Assembly: GCA_963667595.2 (NCBI GenBank)
Contig: CAXXWD010000011.1
Coordinates: 70,614 to 134,613, forward strand
Direction of reading: 5' to 3'
Source of the DNA: JAHJQZ01 sp963667595
Lineage (GTDB): Bacteria; Pseudomonadota; Alphaproteobacteria; Rhizobiales; Devosiaceae
Length of the DNA: 64,000 nt
The notes beneath the pieces are model-generated. The model was not told where the DNA came from. It did no database searches and saw nothing but the letters and a program-made list of their open reading frames with translations. A program made the translations under genes and the position numbers. This document shows positions 1 to 8,072 of this stretch, in pieces; the stretch's first letter is position 1, and each line of letters starts with the position of its first letter.

Positions 1-806
1 TCGAGATAGGATTTGACCCGCGCCAGCGCCGCGATCAGCCGCTCGTTGCCCACCGCGAAACCGACGCGCCAGCCCGGCATGGAAAAGGTCTTGGACATCG
101 AGGTGAACTCGACCGCGATATCCATGGCGCCCGGCACCTGCAGCACGGAGGGCGGTGGATTGTCGTCGAAATAGATTTCGGCATAGGCGAGATCGGAAAG
201 GATGAAAATCTCGTTCTTGCGGCAGTAATCGACCACTTCCTTGTACCAGTCGAGCGTCGCGGAATAGGCGGTGGGATTGGACGGATAGTTGAGAATGAGC
301 GCGATCGGCTTGGGGATGGAATGGTGCACCGCCCGGTCGAGGACGCGCATGAAATCCTCGTTCGGCTCGGCCGGCATCGAGCGAACGACACCGCCCGAAA
401 TGATGAAGCCGAACGAATGGATCGGATAGGTGGGATTGGGGACCAGCGCCACGTCGCCCGGAGCGGTGATGGCCTGCGCCATGTTGGCGAAGCCTTCCTT
501 GGACCCGAGGGTCGCCACCACCTCGGTGTCGGGATTGAGCTTAACCCCGAAACGCCGCTCGTAATAGCCCGCCTGCGCCTTGCGGATACCCTTGATGCCC
601 TTGGAAGCGGAATAACGGTGGGTGCGCGGGTCCATCACCGTTTCCTTGAGCTTTTCCACGATATGCGGCGGCGTCGGCAAATCCGGGTTGCCCATGCCGA
701 AATCGATGACGTCTACCCCTTCGGCCCGCGCCTTGGCCTTGATCGGATTGATGTGCTCGAACACATAGGGCGGCAGGCGGCGGATACGATGGAAATCCTG
801 TTGCAT
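1..806 (-). CDS. PLP-dependent class I/II aminotransferase (AlaC-like), partial
   Basis: The 5' two thirds of a fold-type I aminotransferase; the gene runs off the left edge of the window, leaving 268 codons. The protein starts MQQDFHRIRRLPPYVFEHIN and shows the substrate/PLP motif NYPSNPT and the Schiff-base lysine in SMSKTFSMPGWRVGF near residue 240. This resembles the AlaC/LL-diaminopimelate aminotransferase-like family, which transfers amino groups between amino acids (often alanine or glutamate) and 2-oxo acids in the cytoplasm. The start is the ATG at 806, preceded by GAGGAC about 8 bases upstream. Substrate cannot be read from the sequence; a role in alanine or lysine/threonine-branch metabolism is inference. 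Confidence 0.85.
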   Translation of the reverse strand, partial: MQQDFHRIRRLPPYVFEHINPIKAKARAEGVDVIDFGMGNPDLPTPPHIVEKLKETVMDPRTHRYSASKGIKGIRKAQAGYYERRFGVKLNPDTEVVATLGSKEGFANMAQAITAPGDVALVPNPTYPIHSFGFIISGGVVRSMPAEPNEDFMRVLDRAVHHSIPKPIALILNYPSNPTAYSATLDWYKEVVDYCRKNEIFILSDLAYAEIYFDDNPPPSVLQVPGAMDIAVEFTSMSKTFSMPGWRVGFAVGNERLIAALARVKSYL

Positions 807-1204
807 TTTGTCCTCACGGGGTCTTCGCGACCCTCGGCTTGGGAATCGTCTCCGCTTTGGGAGGCGCCGGAATCATCCGGTGACCCGGACTATCGGGGAA
901 TTATGGTGAGTTTTCGATGAAGGCGGGGGAAGAATGTTTTGCGCGGCTAAGCCGCGGCAGCGGCGGCGGCTCTTGACAAGCCGGCAGGGGCACCCGAAGT
1001 CATCACACAGCCAGCCGGCACCAACCGGACGCGCGCCAGTGTCGTTCCGGAAGAACGGGGGGCGTCAGACCGATACCGACGGGAAATAATCATTGCGCTT
1101 GCCCGAGTGGATCGCTTTTGAGTATTTGAATAGGGTTGCGGGCGGCATGTTTATCGGGACATCGGAGTTTTGTAAACGCTTGCCGCATCATCGAGGGGCT
1201 AAAA
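807..1204. other. Intergenic region without a gene
   Basis: About 400 bases between divergent genes. It must hold both promoters, but no convincing operator, RNA or repeat was seen. A GC-rich CGG-type run at 951-972 is the only low-complexity stretch. Confidence 0.5.
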
Positions 1205-2506
1205 ATGGAGAGTGACATAGCTGCGCACAAGCGCATCGCCTTTGCCACGATCGGTACGCGTGGCGATGTCCAGCCCTATCTGGCGCTGGCAGTCGCCATG
1301 AAGAACCACGGTTATTCGGTGGTTTTCGGCGCGACCGAGGAATTTGAGCAATTGATCACGTCCTATGGCGTGGAATTCCATTCGCTCGGCCCGTCCATCG
1401 TCGATTTCATGCACCAGTCGCGATTTGAAAAGGCGATGAGCCAGTCCATGCTCATCAACGGCCCGGCCCTTCTGCACCAGGGCCAGCGTATTCTCGGCAC
1501 CGCGGCACGCAGCGCCTGGGTGATGGCCCAGGGCGCCGACCTCATCATGCTCAACATGAACGTGAGTTTCGGCATCGACATCGCCGAGGCGCTCGATATC
1601 CCCGTCATCATGATGGCGTTGCAGCCGCTGACCTCGACCAGCGAGTTCCCGTTCTGCGCCTATGACGGTCCGGATTTCGGCAAGGCCTTCAACCAGTTGA
1701 CTCACACTTTTACAGTGGTGCAGCAAGCCTATTACGACCTGCCGCGCAACAAGCTGAGGCGCGAGCTGATGGGGCTCGAACGCCGCAAGAAGGGCGGATT
1801 CTTCAAGGACACCAAGGGCCGCAACCTCACCACGCTTTACGCCTATTCGGGCAAGGTGTCGCCACGCCCGCGCGACTGGCCGCGCACCGCCATCGTCACC
1901 GGCTACTGGCAGTTGCCCGACAATACCGGATGGGAGCCGTCGCGCGAATTCCACGCTTTCCTCGAATCCGGCCCGCCCCCGGTCTATATCGGGTTCGGCT
2001 CCATGCCTTTCGGCGCCGAGCGCAATACCAAGATCCTGCGCGAAGCCATGGAAACCTGGGGGGGGCGCGCCGTTGTCGCGCGCGGTTGGGGCGGTATCCA
2101 TCCCGAGGACATTCCCGAGAGCGTCTTCGCCTTCGATTCCGCGCCACATGACAAGCTGTTCCAGTATGTCGCAGGCGTCGTTCATCATGGCGGGGCCGGC
2201 ACCACCTCGGCCGGTCTTCACGCCGGCAAGCCGACTTTCGTCGTGCCGCAGACCGTGGATCAGCCCTATTGGGGCCGGCGCGTGCACGAACTCGGCTGCG
2301 GCCCGCTGCCGGTCCGGTTGCGGCGCCTGACGCCCGAAAGCCTGGCCGACAATCTGCACGACCTCGTGCATTCACGGGTTTTCGCCGCCAATGCCAAGCT
2401 CATCGCCTCGGAGCTGGCCAACGAAGACGGCACGGGCAAGGCCATCCGCGTCGTCGAACGCGTCATGGCGAACTATCGCCATCGCGACGAACAACGGCGG
2501 GCGTGA
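1205..2506 (+). CDS. UGT-like family 1 glycosyltransferase
   Basis: A 433-residue cytoplasmic or membrane-associated glycosyltransferase of the UDP-glycosyl/sterol-glucosyltransferase type (GT-B fold). The N-terminal GT28-like part begins with the acceptor-side motif FATIGTRGDVQPYLALA, and the C-terminal donor-binding half has HHGGAGTTSAGLHAGKPTFV followed by PQTVDQPYWGRRV. These are the hallmarks of enzymes that glycosylate lipids or small hydrophobic acceptors. The ATG at 1205 is preferred over an in-frame start at 1136 because GAGGGG sits just upstream and the family motif then starts within the first residues. It stands alone, with no pathway neighbours, so the acceptor (glycolipid, hopanoid or other) is unknown. 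Confidence 0.85.
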   Translation: MESDIAAHKRIAFATIGTRGDVQPYLALAVAMKNHGYSVVFGATEEFEQLITSYGVEFHSLGPSIVDFMHQSRFEKAMSQSMLINGPALLHQGQRILGTAARSAWVMAQGADLIMLNMNVSFGIDIAEALDIPVIMMALQPLTSTSEFPFCAYDGPDFGKAFNQLTHTFTVVQQAYYDLPRNKLRRELMGLERRKKGGFFKDTKGRNLTTLYAYSGKVSPRPRDWPRTAIVTGYWQLPDNTGWEPSREFHAFLESGPPPVYIGFGSMPFGAERNTKILREAMETWGGRAVVARGWGGIHPEDIPESVFAFDSAPHDKLFQYVAGVVHHGGAGTTSAGLHAGKPTFVVPQTVDQPYWGRRVHELGCGPLPVRLRRLTPESLADNLHDLVHSRVFAANAKLIASELANEDGTGKAIRVVERVMANYRHRDEQRRA

Positions 2507-2576
2507 GGCCGACTGCATACGGGGTTGCGTGCGACGTCACTGTTTTTTTGCACGTTCCTCGCCACCCTCTTTTTTT

Positions 2577-2687
2577 GTCATACCCGACCTGATCGGGTAT
2601 CCAGCGGCGCCACGTCGGTGGCGTGAAAGAGTCTTTTCGCGCGGGAGACCCGCGCATCGCTGGATCCCGGCTCGGAGGCCGGGATGA
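2577..2687. repeat. Palindromic intergenic repeat, family A
   Basis: Imperfect long inverted repeat. The outer arms (GTCATACCCGACC at the left, CCGGGATGAC at the right) fold together, with inner arms around GTGAAAGAGTCTTTTCGCGC. The same inner segment and the same outer arm type occur at 33772-33880, so it is a dispersed mobile palindrome (REP/RIME-like). Confidence 0.75.
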
Positions 2688-2740
2688 CGAAATGTATAAG
2701 GGGCACCAGGAAATCACGAACCGCCACCCCTTGCGGGCCC

Positions 2741-3688
2741 CTACCCGGCCCGTTTGCCGGCCAATAGCCCGAGATAGTACATGGCGATTGTCGCGCCAGC
2801 GATGGCGGTAATGTCGGCGTGGTCATAGGCCGGCGCGATTTCGGTCACATCGGCGCCGATCATGTTGAGTGCGCCGAGCTTTTGCAGAACCGACAGCATT
2901 TTCGCCGAGGACGGCCCGCCAGCGACCGGCGTTCCCGTGCCCGGCGCGAAGGCGGGATCGAGGCAATCGATATCGAAACTGATATAGGCGGGCCGGTCCC
3001 CTGCCCGATCGAGAATCCGTCCGGCGATATCCGCCGCGCTCATTTCCTCGACCTCATGGCCGAAAAGGATCTCGATCCCGCAGGTGTCCGGCGCGTGGGT
3101 GCGGATACCGATCTGGATGGACCGAGCCGGATCGATGATGCCGTCGCGCACCGCCCGGCCGACGAAGGAGCCGTGATCGATGCGCCGGTCATCGTCGTAC
3201 CAGGTGTCCTGATGGGCATCGAACTGGATGAGCGCCATCTGTCCATGTCGCGCCGCATGTGCCCGCAACACCGGCCAGGTGACGAAATGATCGCCGCCCA
3301 GCGACAACAGGAACGCGCCCGATTTGAGGATCTTTTCCGCCTGGCGTTCGATGGCGGCCGGCGTTTTCTGATGGTTCCCGTAATCAATGAGGCAATCGCC
3401 ATAATCGATCACCGCCATATCGGCGAAAAGATCGCGACTGAACGGATATTGCGGGTCGTTGTCGAAGATCGCCGAGGCGCGACGGATCGCCTGCGGTCCG
3501 AAACGCGCGCCCGGCCGGTTGGAGACCGCCGCATCGAACGGAATGCCCCAGACGACCGCATCCACGCCCTTGAGCGATTTGGTCAGCTTGCGCCGCATGA
3601 AGGACAGAACGCCCGCATAGGTCGGATCGGAGGCGGCGCTCTTGAGGCCGCGGGCCGTTATGGCGTGATCGATGGATTTGGACGGCAT
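2741..3688 (-). CDS. Agmatinase/arginase-family ureohydrolase
   Basis: A 315-residue ureohydrolase. The binuclear manganese site is complete: GGDH, then DAHQD, then SFDIDCLDP near the C-terminus, with the substrate loop PVAGGPSS. Family members hydrolyse a guanidino compound (agmatine, arginine, guanidinobutyrate or similar) to urea plus an amine. The sequence resembles the agmatinase branch more than arginase, but substrate is not fixed by the motifs. Start at 3688 is chosen over an upstream in-frame codon at 3745 because AGGTGGGA precedes it and the family N-terminus begins soon after. Urea released here would connect to the urease locus at 49-53 kb; that link is inference. Confidence 0.85.
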   Translation of the reverse strand: MPSKSIDHAITARGLKSAASDPTYAGVLSFMRRKLTKSLKGVDAVVWGIPFDAAVSNRPGARFGPQAIRRASAIFDNDPQYPFSRDLFADMAVIDYGDCLIDYGNHQKTPAAIERQAEKILKSGAFLLSLGGDHFVTWPVLRAHAARHGQMALIQFDAHQDTWYDDDRRIDHGSFVGRAVRDGIIDPARSIQIGIRTHAPDTCGIEILFGHEVEEMSAADIAGRILDRAGDRPAYISFDIDCLDPAFAPGTGTPVAGGPSSAKMLSVLQKLGALNMIGADVTEIAPAYDHADITAIAGATIAMYYLGLLAGKRAG

Positions 3689-3754
3689 GATCTTGTCCCA
3701 CCTGTTCGGGTCAGATCGTTTAGCCCAACCGAATGACGCCGCCAAGCCGCGGCC

Positions 3755-4108
3755 CTAGATGAACCGTGCCGGAAGTGGCGCCATGTTGACGCCCCAGGCC
3801 ACGCCGACGGCAAAGGCGAAGCCGAAACCGATCATGGTCCAGCGCAATGAGCGCCGCCCGAACCAGGGCCGAACCCGGACAAACAGCCCCCAGCCGATTG
3901 CGAGGTTGGATAGCCCCCAAAGGACGTTGACCATCGGCGGCGACAACGTGCCGGGACCGCCGGAAAACGGCGTCGGCAGGGGCAAGGCCAGGAAACCGGC
4001 CGTTGTGTGCGGGACGGCGTTGACCAGAAACCCCGTCGCCAGAAACGCGACGACCCATACCCGGGTCGGAATCGCGCGCGCAGAGACTTGTTCGGACATG
4101 ACCGACAT
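3755..4108 (-). CDS. Small membrane protein, divergent from a MarR regulator
   Basis: A 117-residue protein with three likely membrane segments (about residues 17-40, 57-77 and 87-108). No family was recognised. It is transcribed away from the MarR gene at 4184, and the 75-base gap holds a perfect inverted repeat, so it is probably the regulated partner of that MarR protein. ATG at 4108 has GGAAAGGA upstream; an ATG three codons later (4099) is an alternative. Function unknown. Confidence 0.7.
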   Translation of the reverse strand: MSVMSEQVSARAIPTRVWVVAFLATGFLVNAVPHTTAGFLALPLPTPFSGGPGTLSPPMVNVLWGLSNLAIGWGLFVRVRPWFGRRSLRWTMIGFGFAFAVGVAWGVNMAPLPARFI

Positions 4109-4154
4109 GTCAGTTTTTCCTTTCCATTTGTGGAGAAATCACTTAGTCAACTTA

Positions 4155-4172
4155 GTTGTCTTTATAGACAAC
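4155..4172. promoter_or_regulatory. Probable MarR operator (perfect inverted repeat)
   Basis: GTTGTC-TTTATA-GACAAC, a perfect 6-6-6 inverted repeat in the gap between the divergent membrane-protein and MarR genes, 11 bases before the MarR ATG. MarR dimers usually bind such palindromes and repress both divergent promoters. The assignment to this regulator is inference from position. Confidence 0.6.
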
Positions 4173-4183
4173 GAAGGTGTCCA

Positions 4184-4618
4184 ATGTCAAGCGATCGCCA
4201 ACTGACCCTGTTCGAAGTGTTGCAACTGATGGCGGCGCAGACCCGCAAGGGATTGAACGAGGCCAGCGCGGCGCTCGGCTATGACGGTATATCCGTGCCG
4301 GAAGCGCGGTTGATCTGGGAGATTTCGACCGGATCCCGCAACATCCAGCAACTTGCGGAACGGACCGGCACGACCAAGCAGTTCTGCGCCCGTGAAATCG
4401 CCAAGCTGCGCGAGGCCGGTTTTGTCGTGACAAAGACCGATTCCGTCGACAAACGCGCCGTCAGGGTGATGCTGACGCCAAAAGGCGAGACGCTTCTTGC
4501 CGATCTGGGAGCGGAAAAGCTGAGGCTCGAGGCCGAAATGCGCGATCGGATCGGCCCGGAAGCCTATGCGCAAACGATCAAGACCCTTTCGGCTTTGCTC
4601 GATACCGATACGGATTGA
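4184..4618 (+). CDS. MarR-family transcriptional regulator
   Basis: A 144-residue winged-helix regulator. The DNA-binding part is recognisable around RNIQQLAERTGTTKQFCARE (recognition helix) followed by the wing DSVDKRAVRVMLTPKGETLL, the typical MarR D-x-R-x-x-x-V/L-x-L-T-x-x-G motif. The C-terminal helix is the dimerisation region. ATG at 4184 follows GAAGG; a longer in-frame reading upstream lacks similarity. It probably controls itself and the divergent membrane protein through the inverted repeat at 4155-4172. The ligand is unknown. Confidence 0.85.
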   Translation: MSSDRQLTLFEVLQLMAAQTRKGLNEASAALGYDGISVPEARLIWEISTGSRNIQQLAERTGTTKQFCAREIAKLREAGFVVTKTDSVDKRAVRVMLTPKGETLLADLGAEKLRLEAEMRDRIGPEAYAQTIKTLSALLDTDTD

Positions 4619-4711
4619 ATGCTGGGCTCATATCAACGGCCCGTGTTCCACACTCATTTGATGGTTTTGATCGTGGTGAGCTTTGTAAAGCGTTTCATCC
4701 CCACCATAGCC

Positions 4712-4978
4712 GTCCTGGCACTTGATGCCGGGACCCACTCTCGGAACAACTCGCATTCAGGCTGGGAGTTTTGCTCACTAGAGCTTCGGGCGATTTGATT
4801 GCATCAATCGCCCGGCTTTATCCTTTTGTTGTCGCATCGGGTGAAGCGAAAAACCGCAAGTCCTCTTTTTCGCCCGATGCTCTAGCCGACAAAACAATTA
4901 AATATCAACAGATTAATCAACAGGCGCTTTGGCGCGTTGCCGATGCGAGTGGATCCCGGTGTCGAGCACCGGGATGAC
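4712..4978. repeat. Long palindromic repeat, family B, with a nested element
   Basis: Outer arms GTCCTGGCACTTGATGCCGG (left) and ATCCCGGTGTCGAGCACCGG (right) are inverted relative to one another. A second, shorter copy of the same arms is at 7757-7927. A different element (4778-4885) sits inside this copy, which explains its extra length. Confidence 0.7.
4778..4885. repeat. CTAGAGC...GCTCTAG miniature element
   Basis: Short element bounded by CTAGAGC and GCTCTAG, with internal TTTGTTGTCGCAT and CTCTTTTTCGC segments. Closely related elements lie at 14694-14799 and 26124-26191. It is nested inside the family B palindrome. The inverted ends on a CTAG target suggest a MITE-like mobile sequence; this is inference. 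Confidence 0.6.
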
Positions 4979-5110
4979 TCCGCCATGTTGTTTCGAAGAT
5001 CAAGTGCCTCTGAAAGAATCAAATGACAGGCGATAATCGGTCACGCTGAAAGGCCGCTGGTGTTAATCCGCGGATAGGCTCACCGGATTCTCCCACCAAC
5101 CACCGCAACG

Positions 5111-5138
5111 AAAAAGGGCCGGTTGCCCGGCCCTTTTG
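5111..5138 (-). terminator. Rho-independent terminator of rplM-rpsI
   Basis: Perfect 11-bp stem AAAAGGGCCGG with a TTGC loop, running into a T run on the minus strand, 25 bases past the rpsI stop codon. Confidence 0.85.
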
Positions 5139-5162
5139 ATAGATGTCGCGGTGTTCTTGAGC

Positions 5163-5639
5163 CTAGCGCTTGGAGAACTGGAAGGAGCGGCGAGCCTTGG
5201 CCTTGCCGTACTTCTTGCGCTCGACCACGCGGCTGTCGCGGGTGAGGAACCCACCCTTTTTGAGAACCGCCCGAAGTTCGGGCTCGAAATAGGTCAGCGC
5301 CTTGGAGATGCCGTGACGCACCGCACCGGCCTGACCGGACAGACCGCCACCGGCGACGGTGACGTCGATGTCATACTGGTCCTTGCGGTTGGCGGCGATC
5401 ACCGGCTGCTGCAGGATCATCTGCAGAACCGGACGGGCGAAGTACTTGTCGTACTCCTTGCCGTTGACGGTTACGCGGCCATTGCCCGGCTTGATCCAGA
5501 CGCGGGCCACCGCGTCCTTGCGCTTGCCGGTGGCATAGGCCCGGCCATGCTCGTCGAGCTTCTGGGTATAGACCGGGGCGGTTTCTTCGACCGTTGCAGC
5601 GGTGCCGAGGTCTTCGAGAGTATTGAGGGTTTCGGCCAT
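5163..5639 (-). CDS. rpsI: 30S ribosomal protein S9
   Basis: A 158-residue S9 (uS9). The conserved core begins at YATGKRKDAVARVW and contains GGGLSGQAGAVRHGI, and the protein ends in the basic tail KYGKAKARRSFQFSKR that reaches the P-site tRNA in the ribosome. About 30 acidic N-terminal residues precede the core, usual in alphaproteobacteria. It starts one base after the rplM stop codon, so the two are translationally coupled in the conserved L13-S9 operon. Confidence 0.97.
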   Translation of the reverse strand: MAETLNTLEDLGTAATVEETAPVYTQKLDEHGRAYATGKRKDAVARVWIKPGNGRVTVNGKEYDKYFARPVLQMILQQPVIAANRKDQYDIDVTVAGGGLSGQAGAVRHGISKALTYFEPELRAVLKKGGFLTRDSRVVERKKYGKAKARRSFQFSKR

Positions 5640-5640
5640 A

Positions 5641-6105
5641 TCACTTCACCCGGGTGTTCTTGACGTTCATCGCGGCGACATCGAGCACTTGCGGCTGCTG
5701 CGCCTCGTGGGGATGCTCGGGACCGGCATAAACCCTGAGATTGCTCATCTGCTGGCGTCCGAGCGGCCCGCGCGGCAGCATGCGGCGTACCGCATTTTCC
5801 AGCACGCGACCGGGGAAACGGCCGGACAACAAGGCCCGCGCGGTGCGATCCTTGATGCCGCCGACATGGTTCGTGTACCAGTAGAAGCGATGTTGATCGA
5901 GCTTCTTGCCGGTGAGCTTCACCTTGTCCGCATTGATCACGATCACGTTGTCGCCCATGTCCATATGGGGCGTGTAGGTCGGCAGATGCTTGCCGCGCAA
6001 ACGCGTAGCGATGACCGTCGCAAGCCGGCCCACGACCATGCCTTCGGCATCGATCAGGACCCACTTCTTCTCGATCTCGCCCGCTTTGGCCGAGTAAGTC
6101 TTCAT
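5641..6105 (-). CDS. rplM: 50S ribosomal protein L13
   Basis: A 154-residue L13 (uL13), a large-subunit assembly protein. Typical blocks are visible: KKWVLIDAEGMVVGRLAT, GDNVIVINADKVKLTGKK, and the C-terminal VRRMLPRGPLGRQQMSNL. ATG at 6105, preceded by AGGGAAG, gives the family's normal N-terminus MKTYSAK; eight further in-frame upstream codons are not supported. First gene of the rplM-rpsI operon. Confidence 0.97.
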   Translation of the reverse strand: MKTYSAKAGEIEKKWVLIDAEGMVVGRLATVIATRLRGKHLPTYTPHMDMGDNVIVINADKVKLTGKKLDQHRFYWYTNHVGGIKDRTARALLSGRFPGRVLENAVRRMLPRGPLGRQQMSNLRVYAGPEHPHEAQQPQVLDVAAMNVKNTRVK

Positions 6106-6260
6106 GGTCGTCTTCCCTGAATTCCGCACCGCCCGATCACTTGGAAATCCATGAGGTATTCGCAGACCGGCGGCAGTTCGGCGCGGTCATAAGGGGCAAT
6201 GCACCTGTCGTCAAGCACAAAGATAAAGTGCCGTAATTTCAATGCGTTCGCTATGCGGTA

Positions 6261-7319
6261 TTATTTTACCGCTATCCATCGCATGTCGGCGAGATAGGCG
6301 ATAACCGTGCCGAAAAGCACAAAGCCCACACCCTGATGCATGACCGCCAGGGAGATGGGTACGCCCAGAACGAGCACCGAAATGCCGAGCCCGACCTGCA
6401 GGAGGACAATAAGGGCCGCCATTAATAGGAAGATGTGCGGGCGCGCCCAGAACCGAAAGCCCCTGCCTGCCCAGACGATCACGCCTGCGAACACGAAAAT
6501 CGCATAGCCGATCATCCTGTGATCGAACTGCACGGTCAGCGCGTTTTCGAACAGATTGCGCCACCACGGACTCATGATGCCGAGCCCGGCGGGGATCAAT
6601 GCGCCGTCCATCAGCGGCCATGTGTTGTAGCCCATGCCGGCGTCGAGCCCGGCGACGAAGGCTCCGGCAATGATCTGGAGATAGACGAGGACGGCGAACA
6701 GGCCGACCCAGCCCCGCCAATAGCGCCTGACCGGTGCCGTGATCGGCCGCGGCACCATGGTTCGCGCCACATAGATCAGGGCCGCAAACAGGAGCGCCGC
6801 CGCACCCAGATGCGCCGCCAGCCGGTATTGGGAGACATCGACCCGTTCGGTGAGGCCGGAACTGACCATCCACCAGCCGAGCCCGCCCTGCAGCCCGCCG
6901 AGAACGAACAACAGCGCCAGGGCCGGCGCCAGCTTCCAGTCGAGCCGGCGTTGCCACAAGAAGACGAGGAAGGGAATGAGGAAGGCCGCGCCGATGACCC
7001 TTCCGAGGAAACGATGTCCCCATTCCCACCAGAAGATCGACTTGAATTCGTCAAGGCTCATCCAGTGGTTCTGGATCTGATACTCGGGGATCTGCTTGTA
7101 GGCGTCGAACTCCGCCTGCCATTCGGCAATACTCAGAGGCGGCAGCGTGCCCGAGATCGGTTTCCAGGAGGTGATCGACAGGCCGGAATCGGTCAGCCGG
7201 GTTATGCCCCCGACCAGAACCATCAAAAGGACAAGCGCGGCGATGACGTAAAGCCAGATCCTGACCGGCGTAAGCCGCATGACCCGCGTTCGTTCTTCGG
7301 TCGTGATCGCTTGCAACAT
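6261..7319 (-). CDS. ctaA: Heme A synthase (COX15/CtaA)
   Basis: A 352-residue inner-membrane enzyme that oxidises the C8 methyl of heme O to the formyl group of heme A for cytochrome oxidase. Eight hydrophobic segments in two four-helix halves and four conserved heme-ligand regions are visible: the EWGHRFLGR block in the first half, RLAAHLG, FDHRMIGY, and the MHQGVG motif near the C-terminus. The loop LTDSGLSITSWKPISGTLPP is diagnostic for the alphaproteobacterial (type 2) family. It stands alone here, away from the ctaBCDE genes. Confidence 0.95.
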   Translation of the reverse strand: MLQAITTEERTRVMRLTPVRIWLYVIAALVLLMVLVGGITRLTDSGLSITSWKPISGTLPPLSIAEWQAEFDAYKQIPEYQIQNHWMSLDEFKSIFWWEWGHRFLGRVIGAAFLIPFLVFLWQRRLDWKLAPALALLFVLGGLQGGLGWWMVSSGLTERVDVSQYRLAAHLGAAALLFAALIYVARTMVPRPITAPVRRYWRGWVGLFAVLVYLQIIAGAFVAGLDAGMGYNTWPLMDGALIPAGLGIMSPWWRNLFENALTVQFDHRMIGYAIFVFAGVIVWAGRGFRFWARPHIFLLMAALIVLLQVGLGISVLVLGVPISLAVMHQGVGFVLFGTVIAYLADMRWIAVK

Positions 7320-7438
7320 GGAGTGCCGTCCCGAATCCTGTTGACGATCGGGCGATGCCGGCGCTGGCCAACCCTTGACGTGACTGGTACACCAGCGCCC
7401 GACCCTTTCGCAACCGCCACGGGAGAGTGCCCTTCGAG

Positions 7439-7654
7439 ATGACGGTCAGACAGCGCAAATTCGTCGGCATCCTGATCATCCTCGCCATCCTCGTCGTTTA
7501 TGCAATGGCGGCAGTGAGCCTGGGCGATGTCCTCATAAGTACGGCGCCGCCGGCGCTCCAGCTCGCCTATCTCGCCGTGGCTGGCCTGTTATGGGCCGTG
7601 CCGGCCGGTCTGGTCATCCGTTGGATGCAACGCCCCGATCGGGATCGGGGCTGA
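7439..7654 (+). CDS. DUF2842 small membrane protein
   Basis: A 71-residue protein with two membrane helices (about residues 7-30 and 41-62) beginning MTVRQRKFVGILI and ending LLWAVPAGLVIRWMQRPD, a pattern typical of the alphaproteobacterial DUF2842 family. Function of the family is unknown. The ATG at 7439 follows GGGAGAG at 11 bases; a GTG four codons earlier (7427) is possible. It is divergent from ctaA. Confidence 0.8.
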   Translation: MTVRQRKFVGILIILAILVVYAMAAVSLGDVLISTAPPALQLAYLAVAGLLWAVPAGLVIRWMQRPDRDRG

Positions 7655-7756
7655 ACTGATACCCATTGGCGGCGGCGTGCGAACGATTTTGAGGTTGTAC
7701 CTATTCGGCGTCTTTTGCCGCAGTGTTTTTTTTCAAAGCGCTTCACATTCTCCATG

Positions 7757-7927
7757 GTCGTTCCGGCACTTGATGCCGGGACCTACTCGCGGCGCAACGT
7801 ATATAGACGCTAAAGCGGTTTCGTCTGCCTGTCGACAAAATGAAGCTGGATATCAGTCAGTTACCCAACACGCGCTATTGGCAGATTGCTGATTCGAGTG
7901 GATCCCGGTGTCAAGCACCGGGACGAC
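7757..7927. repeat. Palindromic repeat, family B, second copy
   Basis: Inverted arms CCGGCACTTGATGCCGGGAC and GGATCCCGGTGTCAAGCACC match those of the element at 4712-4978 closely, including the flanking CGAGTGGATCC. No nested element is present here. Confidence 0.7.
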
Positions 7928-8017
7928 TCCGAGTGTTATTCAGGCACACTCGGCAAGCCGCACAGGCTGAATGAGACGGAGCGACGTCACTCGGAACAAA
8001 GAACCGATGGCCCCAGA

Positions 8018-8054
8018 CGAAAACAGCGACCCAAGGGTCGCCGTTTCGTTTTTT
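8018..8054. terminator. Probable bidirectional terminator hairpin
   Basis: CGAAAACAGCGACCC pairs with GGGTCGCCGTTTCG (one mismatch and one bulge), followed on the plus strand by TTTTTTT. It lies just past the stop of the minus-strand GGDEF/EAL gene, where its trailing sequence is T-rich too but weaker. Confidence 0.55.
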
Positions 8055-8072
8055 TCGCACATGGGACAGGCG

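Noticed and set aside
321..920. Plus-strand open frame of 199 codons
   Set aside because: Antisense to the aminotransferase, whose motifs and catalytic lysine are clear on the minus strand.
1199..2371. Minus-strand open frame of 390 codons
   Set aside because: Shadow of the glycosyltransferase; composition is typical of the reverse frame in GC-rich DNA.
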